A DNA stretch of 27,877 nucleotides. Source: UBA5336 sp039198685. Lineage in GTDB: Bacteria; Pseudomonadota; Alphaproteobacteria; Caulobacterales; Hyphomonadaceae. Under the pieces are notes generated by a model. That model was given only the letters and a program-made list of their open reading frames with translations. It was not told the DNA's origin and searched no databases. Shown in pieces: positions 1 to 7,823 of this stretch. Positions within the stretch are counted from its first letter, which is position 1, and every line of letters begins with the position of its first letter. The translations under genes and the position numbers were made by a program. The stretch lies in contig JBCCTK010000022.1 in the NCBI GenBank assembly GCA_039198685.1, positions 1-27,877 on the forward strand, read 5' to 3'.

Positions 1-1
1 T

Positions 2-2173
2 GACCCGCGGACACTTTTCGTGGTGGGCGACGAAAAACAATCAATCTACTCCTTCCAAGGCGCCGATCCGCGGCTTTTCCTGTCCGGCAAGCGTGACTTT
101 ATCTCCCGCACCCGGGGTGATGGCGCCACGCCGGACATGCTGATGTCTTTTCGCTCAAGCCCGGAAGTGCTCGCGGCCGTTGATGGCGTTATGGCCCAGT
201 CCGCGGTTGATGTTCCCGCTGCGGTCAGCCAGCCACCGGCCATGGCCGACCTGACCATCCACACTGCCCGGCGCGCCAACCAGCCCGGACGGGTCGAGCA
301 GTGGCCCATCGAAGAAAAGGCCGAAGTGCCCGACAATGACCCTTGGGATGCGCCCGTGGATGCGCAAGGGGAGACTTCCCCGAAGGCCAAGCTGGCCGCC
401 CAGGTTGCCGGGCATGTTTCCCAGATGGTCGAGCGCGGCGAGACAGTCTGGGTGGAGGGGCCCGACGGGGGCTGGCGGCGCAAGGCGATGACCGCGGGAG
501 ACGTGCTGATCCTCGTGCGCAAGCGCAAGGGCGGCTTGTTCGATGCCCTGATCCAGAACCTGAAACGTCAGGGCCTGCCCGTTGCCGGCGCCGATCGGCT
601 GGTTCTGGCCGATCATATCGGCGTACAGGATTGCCTGAACCTCATCCGGTTTGTTTTGATGCCGAGCGACGACCTCACCCTGGCGGAGATCTTGCGCGGA
701 CCGTTCTGCGACCTCGTTGACGACAATGAGCACCTGTTTCCTCTGGCCCATGGCCGCGGGAAAGACACATCACTTTGGCAACGACTGCAAAAGAGCGACA
801 CGCCACGACACGCGGTGGCGAGGGACTTTCTTCAAGCTCTGCTGGAACGCGCCCACTGGCCACCGTTTGAATTCCTGACAGCTGTGCTGGAACATCCTGT
901 TCTGGACGAACAAACAGGATGGGATCGCATCGGTGCCAGGCTGGGAACACCCGCGCGCGACCCCGTTGAGGCACTTTGCGCGCGCGCGCTTGCCTTCGAC
1001 GTTGAGCGCGGGGCTGCGCTTCAAACATTCCTTTCCGCCATTGAGGGCGATGAGAGCGAAATCAAGCGAGACCTGGCCGAAGCGGGCGGCGCGGTGCGGG
1101 TCATGACGGTCCACGGGGCAAAGGGTCTGCAGGCCCCGGTGGTGATCCTGCCGGATACAACGTCCCCGCCAGGGCCCCAGCGCAGCCCCCTCCTGACCCT
1201 GGAGAATGGCCTGCCGGTCTGGGCTCCCAGCAGGACAGGCGACACGGACCGACTGGCCGCGGCGCGCGAAGACGCAACAGCGCGCATGCTAGAGGAACAT
1301 GTAAGGCTCCTATATGTTGCCCTGACCCGGGCCCAGGACCGGTTGATCGTCTGCGGGGCCTGGCATGGACGCGGTCAGACGGGCTATGGCGACCTTTCAT
1401 GGTATGACCTCTGCGCCAAAGGGTTGGCCAGAGCCGGGGCCGAAGCAGACGACGCCACGGCTATACTGGCACTGGGCAGTGTTCCGCCTCTTGCCGAAGC
1501 CCCGAAGGGTGGATCTGACGCGCCGGTTGCCCCCCCTGCCTGGCTTCGCCGCGCTGCACCCAGTGAGACCAAAGCAACACGCGCCATCAGCCCCTCGCGC
1601 CTATTGGCCGATGAAGCGCCGGTCATCGACCCGCTGGGTCCACGCCCGCCCGACCGGCGCCTTCGCGGACGTTTGATCCATAGTCTGCTAGAACGTTTGC
1701 CGCGCCTTTCGGAAGACCGACGCGAAGCTGCCGCGGTTCAGTTCCTTGCCAAGGAAGCTGCCTTGGGACCGCTCGAGCGCAAGGAGATTGCCGAAACCGC
1801 TTTGAAAACACTGGCAGACCCGGCCATGGCCAACGTGTTCGCCCCAGGTGGCCGCGCCGAAGCTGCCATTGTCGGTGCGGGTACAGGATGGCCAGACGGC
1901 ACGCTGATCAATGGCCGGGTCGACCGGCTGGTTATGACAGAAAGCGAAATCCTGATCGTGGATATCAAGACTGACCGCCCACCACCAACCCGGCCAGAAG
2001 ATGTAAGCGGCTCCTACCTTGCCCAACTGGCAACCTATCAAAACGTGTTGGAGACTGGCTTCCGCGGCCGGAGCGTCTCGTGTGCCCTCGTTTGGACGGA
2101 TGGCCCGCGCCTGATGGCCCTGCCGCGACCGCTTCTGTTAGAAGCGCTAAACCGAGCGCAGAGTGGCCTTTGA
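2..2173 (+). CDS. addA: AddA double-strand-break repair helicase-nuclease, 3' part (5' end outside window)
   Basis: This is the C-terminal part of the AddA subunit of the AddAB helicase-nuclease, which resects double-strand breaks to load RecA. The reading frame is open from base 2, so the first codons seen are internal. Superfamily 1 (UvrD-type) helicase motifs are visible: VGDEKQSIYSFQGADP at the very start (motif III region), a motif V block with VMTVHGAKGLQ around 1097-1132, and a motif VI block with LLYVALTRAQDRL around 1307-1345. A RecB-family PD-(D/E)XK nuclease domain closes the protein: GRVDRL near 1915, IVDIKTD near 1955-1975 (catalytic D and DxK), and QLATY near 2024. Walker A and the N-terminal third lie upstream of the window. 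AddA followed by trxA is a common alphaproteobacterial order, and addB would be expected just upstream. Assignment to AddA rather than UvrD or PcrA rests on the C-terminal nuclease. Confidence 0.95.
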   Translation, partial: DPRTLFVVGDEKQSIYSFQGADPRLFLSGKRDFISRTRGDGATPDMLMSFRSSPEVLAAVDGVMAQSAVDVPAAVSQPPAMADLTIHTARRANQPGRVEQWPIEEKAEVPDNDPWDAPVDAQGETSPKAKLAAQVAGHVSQMVERGETVWVEGPDGGWRRKAMTAGDVLILVRKRKGGLFDALIQNLKRQGLPVAGADRLVLADHIGVQDCLNLIRFVLMPSDDLTLAEILRGPFCDLVDDNEHLFPLAHGRGKDTSLWQRLQKSDTPRHAVARDFLQALLERAHWPPFEFLTAVLEHPVLDEQTGWDRIGARLGTPARDPVEALCARALAFDVERGAALQTFLSAIEGDESEIKRDLAEAGGAVRVMTVHGAKGLQAPVVILPDTTSPPGPQRSPLLTLENGLPVWAPSRTGDTDRLAAAREDATARMLEEHVRLLYVALTRAQDRLIVCGAWHGRGQTGYGDLSWYDLCAKGLARAGAEADDATAILALGSVPPLAEAPKGGSDAPVAPPAWLRRAAPSETKATRAISPSRLLADEAPVIDPLGPRPPDRRLRGRLIHSLLERLPRLSEDRREAAAVQFLAKEAALGPLERKEIAETALKTLADPAMANVFAPGGRAEAAIVGAGTGWPDGTLINGRVDRLVMTESEILIVDIKTDRPPPTRPEDVSGSYLAQLATYQNVLETGFRGRSVSCALVWTDGPRLMALPRPLLLEALNRAQSGL

Positions 2174-2200
2174 CGGGCTTCTGAATCGACTATCTATCAT
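2170..2200 (+). promoter_or_regulatory. candidate sigma-70 promoter for trxA
   Basis: A -35-like TTGACG (2170-2175) overlaps the addA stop codon. It is followed by an AT-rich TATCTATCAT (2191-2200) offering -10 candidates at spacings of 15 to 19 bases, none at the ideal 17. It lies about 30 bases before the trxA start. This was called by eye only; read-through from addA is an alternative. Confidence 0.4.
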
Positions 2201-2227
2201 AGCAGACACACAAAGGAGCCTGTAACC

Positions 2228-2545
2228 ATGGCGACGAAGACCCTGACCGATGATGATTTCGATACAGCGATTGCGAGCGACCTGCCTGTCGTGGTCGACT
2301 TTTGGGCTGAATGGTGCGGACCCTGTAAACAGATGGCACCCCATCTCGACGCAGTTGCCGAAGAATATGGCGACAAGGTCACCATCGCAAAAATCAATGT
2401 GGATGAGAATCCCATGAGCGCTTCCAAGTATGGCGTGCGCGGTCTGCCGACCCTTATGCTTTTCAGGGACGGCAAAATGATCGACAGCCAATTGGGCGCG
2501 ATGAGCAAGCAGCGAATTTCAGAGTGGATCAAGGACAACGCCTGA
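2228..2545 (+). CDS. trxA: Thioredoxin
   Basis: This is a classic 105-residue thioredoxin, the cytoplasmic disulfide reductase that donates electrons to ribonucleotide reductase, methionine sulfoxide reductase and peroxiredoxins. The active site WCGPC has its two cysteines at residues 30 and 33. The cis-proline loop reads RGLPTLMLF (Pro 74), and the VVVDFWAEW strand before the active site is typical. A good ribosome binding site (AAAGGAGCC, ending about 7 bases upstream) fixes the ATG. The length equals the family norm and there is no signal peptide. It sits 54 bases after addA and has its own terminator. The closeness to katG two genes along may be functionally convenient for oxidative stress, but the two are separated by a terminator. 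Confidence 0.97.
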   Translation: MATKTLTDDDFDTAIASDLPVVVDFWAEWCGPCKQMAPHLDAVAEEYGDKVTIAKINVDENPMSASKYGVRGLPTLMLFRDGKMIDSQLGAMSKQRISEWIKDNA

Positions 2546-2571
2546 AGCGAGACCGTCTGACCCCAAACAAG

Positions 2572-2602
2572 ACCCCGTTGCCCTGTGGTGGCGGGGTTTT
2601 TT
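2572..2602 (+). terminator. intrinsic terminator after trxA
   Basis: A stem ACCCCG (2572-2577) pairs with CGGGGT (2592-2597), and six T bases (2597-2602) follow. It sits 26 bases after the trxA stop and separates trxA from katG. Confidence 0.8.
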
Positions 2603-2640
2603 GATACGCAGACCTTCAAAAGACCAGCCCCGCCAAGGGC

Positions 2641-2690
2641 TTAAGATTTTTCCTATACTTAATAGACCTAGAATTGATTGGATCGATAGG
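2641..2690 (+). promoter_or_regulatory. AT-rich katG upstream region with repeated CTAT/ATAG elements
   Basis: This stretch is strikingly AT-rich compared with its surroundings. It carries CTAT at 2653-2656 and ATAG at 2662-2665 and 2686-2689; CCTAT (2652-2656) and ATAGG (2686-2690) form an inverted pair. ATAG/CTAT elements are the building blocks of OxyR sites, and katG is a standard OxyR target. However, the spacing does not match the tandem ATAG-N7-CTAT pattern, so the identity of the regulator is only a guess. No convincing -35/-10 pair was found. Confidence 0.3.
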
Positions 2691-2752
2691 GCCACCTGCA
2701 CCATCCTACATCCAGCAGTATCGTAATGACCGTGAAATAGATGAGGACGACC

Positions 2753-4960
2753 ATGGACGGATCTGAAGGCAATATCAGCAAGTGCCCCGTAATGGGTGGC
2801 GAGAAGGGCCAAATCGGCCAGGGCGCCACGGCCAACCAGCGCTGGTGGCCTGAACAGCTCAACCTGAAAATTCTCAACCAGCGCGCCCCGCTCGTTGACC
2901 CTATGGGCGAAGCGTTCGACTACCGCGCTGAATTCGAGACCCTCGACCTGGAAGCCGTGCGCCAGGACCTTTATGCGCTGATGGAAGACAGTCAGGAATG
3001 GTGGCCAGCAGACTATGGTCATTATGGCCCCATGTTCATTCGTATGGCCTGGCATTCGGCTGGTACCTATCGCATTCAGGATGGACGCGGTGGTGCAGGC
3101 GCCGGCACGCTGCGCTTTGCGCCCCTGAACTCCTGGCCGGACAATACGAATCTAGACAAGGCGCGCCGCCTGCTCTGGCCGATCAAGCAGAAATATGGCC
3201 GTAAACTTTCCTGGGCCGATTTGATGGTGCTGACAGGCAATGCCGCGCTTGAATCCATGGGGCTGGAAACGTTTGGCTTTGCCGGTGGTCGCGCCGACAT
3301 ATGGGAGCCCGAGGAAGACATTTACTGGGGCCCTGAGTCAGAATGGCTCGGCGACGAGCGCTATACGGGCGAACGCGATCTCGCCAATCCGCTCGGCGCC
3401 GTACAAATGGGTCTCATTTACGTCAACCCCGAAGGTCCGAACGGCAATCCGGATCCGCTACGCTCAGCCTATGATATCCGCGATACGTTTGCGCGCATGG
3501 CCATGAATGACGAAGAAACCGTCGCCCTGGTCGCTGGTGGGCACACCTTCGGCAAGGCCCATGGCGCAGCACCTGATGCGAATCTTGACCGCGAGCCAGA
3601 AGCCGCTCCGATCGAGATGCAAGGCCTCGGCTGGAAGAATGCCCATGGTTCGGGCGCCGGTGCCCACACGATCACGTCCGGTATTGAAGGCGCATGGACA
3701 CCGACCCCGCGCACCTGGGACAATGCCTATTTTGACGTATTGATGGGTTATGAGTGGGAGCTGACCAAATCTCCCGCGGGTGCCAACCAGTGGACCCCGA
3801 AAGCAGGTCAAGGTGCCCCTGAGGCCCCGTCTGCACATGACGCCAGCAAGACTGAGCCGTTGATGATGACCACGGCGGACATGGCCCTGAAAATGGACCC
3901 CGACTACAATGCCATCTCCAAGCGGTTCCATGCCAATCCGGACCAGTTTGCCGACGCGTTTGCCCGCGCCTGGTACAAGCTGACCCACCGCGACATGGGC
4001 CCCTATGAGCTCGGCCTCGGCCCGCTCGTTCCCGCTGAACCCCAGATTTGGCAAGATCCAGTGCCGGCAGTTGACCACGAACTGGTCGACGCCGCTGACA
4101 TCACCGCGCTCAAGGCGAAAATCCTCGAGTCGGGTCTGACCATTGGCCAACTGGTCTCCACGGCCTGGGCATCCGCATCCACATATCGCCAAACTGACAA
4201 GCGTGGCGGCGCCAATGGAGCGCGCATCAGGCTCGCTCCGCAGAAGGATTGGGACGTCAATGAACCGGTCAAGCTGGCCGGTGTGCTTGACACGCTCGAA
4301 TCCGTCCAGACCGCGTTCAATGACGCCCAGTCCGGCGGCAAGCGCATTTCCCTGGCCGACACGATCGTCCTGGGCGGCGTGGCTGCGATCGAGAAAGCCG
4401 CCAGTGATGCCGGCAATACCCTCTCGGTACCGTTCACGCCGGGCCGTACCGACGCCACGGACGAGATGACCGATGCGCCGTCCTTCGACGTGTTGGAGCC
4501 CCAGACAGACGCGTTTCGCAACTATGTTGCAGACCGGGTGACGGGCGCATCCGCTGAGCTGATGGTGGACAAGGCACACTTGCTGGGCCTCACCGCCCCG
4601 CAAATGACGGCCCTGGTCGGTGGCATGCGCGTGCTCGGTGCCAACCATGGCGGCGCAGCCCACGGCGTCTTCACGGACACGCCCGGCACGTTGACGAATG
4701 ACTTCTTCGTCAACCTCCTGGACATGGCAACACACTGGCAGCGTGCGTCGAATGAAGACACGGTGCTCTGGGGCCGCGACCGCAAGACAGACGAGCTGAA
4801 GTGGACGGCAACGGAAGTCGACCTCGTATTCGGATCAAATTCCCAGCTGCGCGCCATTGCTGAGGTCTACGCCATGGATGACAGCGGAGAGAAATTCCTC
4901 ACCGACTTCGTAGCCGCCTGGACCAAGGTCATGGACGCTGACAGGACCGATCTGGGCTAA
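2753..4960 (+). CDS. katG: Catalase-peroxidase KatG
   Basis: This is a bifunctional haem catalase-peroxidase that removes hydrogen peroxide in the cytoplasm. From the ATG at 2753 it is 735 residues, the normal two-domain length. The distal haem pocket shows RMAWH (Arg 97, Trp 100, His 101). Tyr 223 (in MGLIYVNPEGPNG) and Met 249 complete the Trp-Tyr-Met crosslink needed for catalase activity, and the proximal haem ligand is His 264 in GGHTFGKAHG. The Tyr-Met and Met-His spacings (26 and 15) equal those of the M. tuberculosis enzyme. An upstream in-frame ATG at 2741 is less likely: GAGGA at 2743-2747 lies inside that extension, 5 bases before the 2753 ATG, and the protein then begins MDGSEG followed by KCPVMGG, as in homologues. 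It is transcribed alone, between two terminators. Confidence 0.97.
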   Translation: MDGSEGNISKCPVMGGEKGQIGQGATANQRWWPEQLNLKILNQRAPLVDPMGEAFDYRAEFETLDLEAVRQDLYALMEDSQEWWPADYGHYGPMFIRMAWHSAGTYRIQDGRGGAGAGTLRFAPLNSWPDNTNLDKARRLLWPIKQKYGRKLSWADLMVLTGNAALESMGLETFGFAGGRADIWEPEEDIYWGPESEWLGDERYTGERDLANPLGAVQMGLIYVNPEGPNGNPDPLRSAYDIRDTFARMAMNDEETVALVAGGHTFGKAHGAAPDANLDREPEAAPIEMQGLGWKNAHGSGAGAHTITSGIEGAWTPTPRTWDNAYFDVLMGYEWELTKSPAGANQWTPKAGQGAPEAPSAHDASKTEPLMMTTADMALKMDPDYNAISKRFHANPDQFADAFARAWYKLTHRDMGPYELGLGPLVPAEPQIWQDPVPAVDHELVDAADITALKAKILESGLTIGQLVSTAWASASTYRQTDKRGGANGARIRLAPQKDWDVNEPVKLAGVLDTLESVQTAFNDAQSGGKRISLADTIVLGGVAAIEKAASDAGNTLSVPFTPGRTDATDEMTDAPSFDVLEPQTDAFRNYVADRVTGASAELMVDKAHLLGLTAPQMTALVGGMRVLGANHGGAAHGVFTDTPGTLTNDFFVNLLDMATHWQRASNEDTVLWGRDRKTDELKWTATEVDLVFGSNSQLRAIAEVYAMDDSGEKFLTDFVAAWTKVMDADRTDLG

Positions 4961-4988
4961 AGCTGATTGGATTGCCACCAAAATTCGG

Positions 4989-5023
4989 AAAGCCCCGCAG
5001 CCCAAGGTTGCGGGGCTTTTTAT
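4989..5023 (+). terminator. strong intrinsic terminator after katG, partly bidirectional
   Basis: An 11-base perfect stem pairs AAAGCCCCGCA (4989-4999) with TGCGGGGCTTT (5009-5019), followed by a T tract to 5021. Read on the minus strand the same hairpin ends in three T bases, so it may also stop transcription arriving from the convergent ubiG/DUF924 pair. Confidence 0.9.
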
Positions 5024-5069
5024 TTGGGCCATACCTGCCCCACACCGGGGGTGGATTCCATGGGGCCCT

Positions 5070-5083
5070 TAAAGCATTGGTCT
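5070..5083 (+). repeat. short repeat core shared with the 13.7 kb inverted repeat
   Basis: The 14-base sequence taaagcattggtct is identical to 13673-13686 inside the left arm of the long inverted repeat. Locally it also forms a small hairpin, TTAAAG (5069-5074) with CTTTAA (5081-5086), immediately after and overlapping the stop codon of the DUF924 gene. It may be a weak minus-strand 3' end structure, but there is no T run. Confidence 0.4.
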
Positions 5084-5692
5084 TTAAAATCCCGATCCCG
5101 GCTGGGCGAGGTAGTCCTGCTCTGCTGGCGTACTTTCCCGGCCGAGGATCGCGTTGCGATGGGGGAAGCGGCCGAACTGGTCAATCACCGCTTTATGCTT
5201 ATGGGCAAAGTCGAGGCTATCTTCCGCCATGGCCTGAAAGGCTGGACGGGCGGTTTGGAGGAGCTGAGTGAACAGGTCGATGCTCAGTTGTTGGTCGCCG
5301 GCACGCTCCGAATGCTCAATCGGCAAGTAGAAGAACATCTGCTCCACTTCGGTCAGTTCGCGATCCTGGCCAAGGACAAGTCCTTCCTTGGCAAGCCCCA
5401 ATGCTTTTGTGTCGAGCGCAAAGGCACCGGGCGTGCCGCGGAAAATGTTCCGTGTAAACTGGTCCATGGCAATGATTGCCGCCAGCCGAGGGCGCGGACC
5501 CCGCTCGGCCCAGGCTTCGCCCAAACCCTTGGCAAGCGCTTCCAGGGTTGGGAGATAACGCGCCTCCAGGTCACGGTCGAGGGCGTGCGACTTGCCAAAC
5601 CAGACCCGCCTTCGCGCCTTGGCAAGAATAGCGTCATGGGCCGCCGGACCAATCCAATCCTCCAAGAGGGCGTCGGGGCTTGCGACAGTCAT
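5084..5692 (-). CDS. DUF924 (COG3803) family protein
   Basis: This 202-residue cytoplasmic protein belongs to the DUF924 family (PF06041), an all-helical, TPR-like family with no assigned reaction. The recognisable family signatures are DQFTRNIFRGTPGAF (residues about 77-91, usually DQFPRNIFR), LPIEHSE (123-129) and the C-terminal FPHRNAILGRESTPAE block (176-191) ending near a PGSGF tail. Length and ends match the family. The ATG overlaps the ubiG stop in an ATGA arrangement (5689-5692), so the two are probably co-transcribed and translationally coupled with ubiG first. Function cannot be inferred from sequence; a link to quinone metabolism through ubiG is only positional. Confidence 0.9.
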   Translation of the reverse strand: MTVASPDALLEDWIGPAAHDAILAKARRRVWFGKSHALDRDLEARYLPTLEALAKGLGEAWAERGPRPRLAAIIAMDQFTRNIFRGTPGAFALDTKALGLAKEGLVLGQDRELTEVEQMFFYLPIEHSERAGDQQLSIDLFTQLLQTARPAFQAMAEDSLDFAHKHKAVIDQFGRFPHRNAILGRESTPAEQDYLAQPGSGF

Positions 5693-6462
5693 TTCTTGCG
5701 AGTTGAAACAATCATATAGTTGACATCCGTGTCGCCAGAGAGACGCCAGGCATCCATGAGTGGATTATACGATACACCCTGGGGCGCGCGCACTGTCATC
5801 CCGGCCTCTGAAAGAGAGGAGACAATTTCCCGAGGTTTCAGAAATTTGTTCCACTCATGGGTGCCGCGCGGCAGCCAACCGAGAACATATTCGGCCCCAA
5901 CAATCGCCAGCGCAAAGGCCTTTGGCGTTCTATTGAGCGTGGCGACCACCATCAGCCCGCCGGGCGCGACGAGGCTTGCCGTATCGCGCAAAAAGGCTGC
6001 GGGATCTGCGACGTGCTCAACGACTTCCAAATTCAACACCACGTCGAAGGGGCCTTCGCCGGCTTCGATCAATTCCTCTGCCGTTCCAGCCCGGTAGTCC
6101 ACGTCAACGGCGGATTGACCGGCATGGGTCATTGCGGTCTTGATATTGGCCTCTGACGCATCGACCCCGGTTACAGCCGCGCCAAGCCGAGCCATGGGCT
6201 CACTGACCAGGCCGCCGCCACATCCGATGTCTAGGAATCTCAAGCCCTCGAACGGCCTGCGCTTCGCTCCATCGAGGTCAAAATGTCCAACGACCGTATC
6301 TCGAATAAACCCCAACCGTACGGGATTAAACTTATGGAGCGGTTTGAATTTCCCGGTAGGGTCCCACCACTCAGCCGCCATGGCGGTGAACTTGGCAACT
6401 TCGGCCGGGTCAATGCTCGGCCTGTGCAAGATTTCCGGGCGTTCGGCCGTACTCTGGTCCAT
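5689..6462 (-). CDS. ubiG: Ubiquinone biosynthesis O-methyltransferase UbiG
   Basis: UbiG is the SAM-dependent enzyme that carries out both O-methylations in ubiquinone synthesis (polyprenyl-6-hydroxyphenol and the later demethylubiquinol step). The 257-residue protein shows the class I methyltransferase motif I LDIGCGGG (residues 77-84), the acidic SAM-ribose residue in VTGVDAS (Asp 101), and NLEVVEHV as the motif II region. The family-specific start with FTAMAAEWWDPTGKFKPLHK (residues 25-44) and the GTHEWNKFLKP block distinguish UbiG from other SAM enzymes. It is the promoter-proximal gene of a two-gene minus-strand unit with the DUF924 gene and is divergent from lysC across about 90 bases. 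Confidence 0.96.
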   Translation of the reverse strand: MDQSTAERPEILHRPSIDPAEVAKFTAMAAEWWDPTGKFKPLHKFNPVRLGFIRDTVVGHFDLDGAKRRPFEGLRFLDIGCGGGLVSEPMARLGAAVTGVDASEANIKTAMTHAGQSAVDVDYRAGTAEELIEAGEGPFDVVLNLEVVEHVADPAAFLRDTASLVAPGGLMVVATLNRTPKAFALAIVGAEYVLGWLPRGTHEWNKFLKPREIVSSLSEAGMTVRAPQGVSYNPLMDAWRLSGDTDVNYMIVSTRKK

Positions 6463-6479
6463 CGGTTCAAGCTTCCTGT

Positions 6480-6508
6480 TTGATCCACATCATAGTGCGC
6501 TCTACAAA
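6480..6508 (+). promoter_or_regulatory. candidate sigma-70 promoter for lysC
   Basis: TTGATC (6480-6485) and TACAAA (6503-6508) are separated by 17 bases in the ubiG-lysC divergent gap. The start point would fall near 6515, ahead of both plausible lysC start codons. It was called by eye. Confidence 0.35.
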
Positions 6509-6551
6509 GGCGTGTTCACCCTTGGACATGGTAAAGAAAGACAGCGAGGCA

Positions 6552-7799
6552 ATGCGGCGAACCGTTCTGAAATTTGGAGGCACGTCCGTGGCCGATCTGG
6601 AACGGATCGCCCATGTGGCCGATATTGTCGCCGCCCGCGCCAGCGAGGGTGAGAGGCTTGCAGTCGTGGTATCAGCCATGGCGGGTGAGACCAACAAACT
6701 CGTTGGGTATGCCAAGGGCGCAGCAGGCGGAGATATCGCCGCCGGTGCCTTTGACGATGAGTATGACGTCGTTGTCAGTTCCGGTGAGCAAGTCACGGCC
6801 GGACTTCTGGCCCTTGCCCTCAGGCGCCGCGGACAACGCGCCCGCAGCTGGCTTGGCTGGCAGTTGGAAATGCGCACCAGCAACGCCCATGGCAGCGCGC
6901 GCATTCTGGGGTTTGAAGAGTCTGGCCTTCCAGCCGCCGTCGAGGGTGGTGAGATCGCCGTGATTGCCGGATTCCAGGGAGTGACAGAGGCCGGGCGGAT
7001 CGCAACCCTGGGCCGGGGCGGGTCAGACACCAGCGCGGTCGCCGTCGCCGCCGCGTTGGACGCAGAATGCTGTGACATTTATACCGATGTAGACGGGGTT
7101 TACACGACCGATCCGCGTATTGTGTCCAAGGCACAACGAATTGAGCGAATTTCCTATGAGGAGATGCTGGAAATGGCGTCCCTTGGAGCCAAGGTGCTCC
7201 AGACCCGCTCGGTGGAACTCGCCATGAACCACGCTGTGCCGATCCGGGTGCTCTCGAGTTTCATTGCGCACAATACGCCTAATCCAGGCACTCTCGTCTG
7301 TTCGGAGGATAAAATATTGGAAAAACAGGTCGTCAGCGGGGTTGCATACAGCCGAGACGAGGCCAAGGTCACGCTCTATGGTGTGGCAGACAAACCCGGT
7401 GTGTCAGCGCGGATTTTTGCGCTCATGGCCGCTGGCGGCGTCAATGTGGACATGATCGTCCAGGCCAATGCCCGAGGTGAAGGCGTGGCCAACATGGTGT
7501 TTACCTGCACCGACCGCGACAGCCAGATCGCGGAGGAGACCCTGCGCGCCCATCAGGCAGAGATCGCGTTCGAACGCGTCGAGGTTGAGCGTGACGTGGC
7601 GAAGGTGTCGATCATTGGCGTGGGCATGAAAAGCCACACAGGCGTGGCCGAGACGATGTTCCGCACGCTCTATGAGAAAGGCATCAACATCGACGTCATC
7701 GCAACTTCGGAGATCAAGATCTCGGTGCTTATTGAAGCAGTGTATACAGAATTGGCCGTGCGCGCCCTCCACACGGCTTTTGAGCTTGACGCAACGTAA
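6552..7799 (+). CDS. lysC: Aspartate kinase (lysine-sensitive type, two ACT domains)
   Basis: Aspartokinase phosphorylates L-aspartate, the first step toward lysine, threonine, methionine and diaminopimelate for cell wall. From the ATG at 6552 the protein is 415 residues, the usual length for a monofunctional enzyme with two C-terminal ACT domains. Visible motifs are KFGGTSVAD (residues 7-15, nucleotide-binding lysine), VVSSGEQVTAGL (74-85) and LGRGGSDTSAVA (153-164). The regulatory ACT repeats begin at about 270 (LYGVADKPGVSARIF) and 350 (VSIIGVGMKSHTGVAETMF). Start choice is uncertain: 6528 is also in frame and would add eight residues; GAGG at 6546-6549 is only two bases from the 6552 ATG, so neither has an ideal ribosome site. 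ptsP follows after 24 bases, so the two are probably one operon. Confidence 0.94.
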   Translation: MRRTVLKFGGTSVADLERIAHVADIVAARASEGERLAVVVSAMAGETNKLVGYAKGAAGGDIAAGAFDDEYDVVVSSGEQVTAGLLALALRRRGQRARSWLGWQLEMRTSNAHGSARILGFEESGLPAAVEGGEIAVIAGFQGVTEAGRIATLGRGGSDTSAVAVAAALDAECCDIYTDVDGVYTTDPRIVSKAQRIERISYEEMLEMASLGAKVLQTRSVELAMNHAVPIRVLSSFIAHNTPNPGTLVCSEDKILEKQVVSGVAYSRDEAKVTLYGVADKPGVSARIFALMAAGGVNVDMIVQANARGEGVANMVFTCTDRDSQIAEETLRAHQAEIAFERVEVERDVAKVSIIGVGMKSHTGVAETMFRTLYEKGINIDVIATSEIKISVLIEAVYTELAVRALHTAFELDAT

Positions 7800-7823
7800 G
7801 TCCGCTAGCGACAATTTGAGCCC

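Noticed and set aside
2741..2752. Upstream ATG for katG
   Set aside because: It would place the ribosome binding site inside the coding region; homologues begin near the 2753 ATG.
3464..4735. 423-residue open frame on the minus strand
   Set aside because: It is fully antisense to the unmistakable katG gene; its composition (Arg/Gly/His-rich) is typical of a shadow frame in GC-rich coding DNA.
4967..5719. 250-residue open frame on the plus strand
   Set aside because: It covers the katG terminator and runs antisense through the DUF924 gene into ubiG; no motifs.
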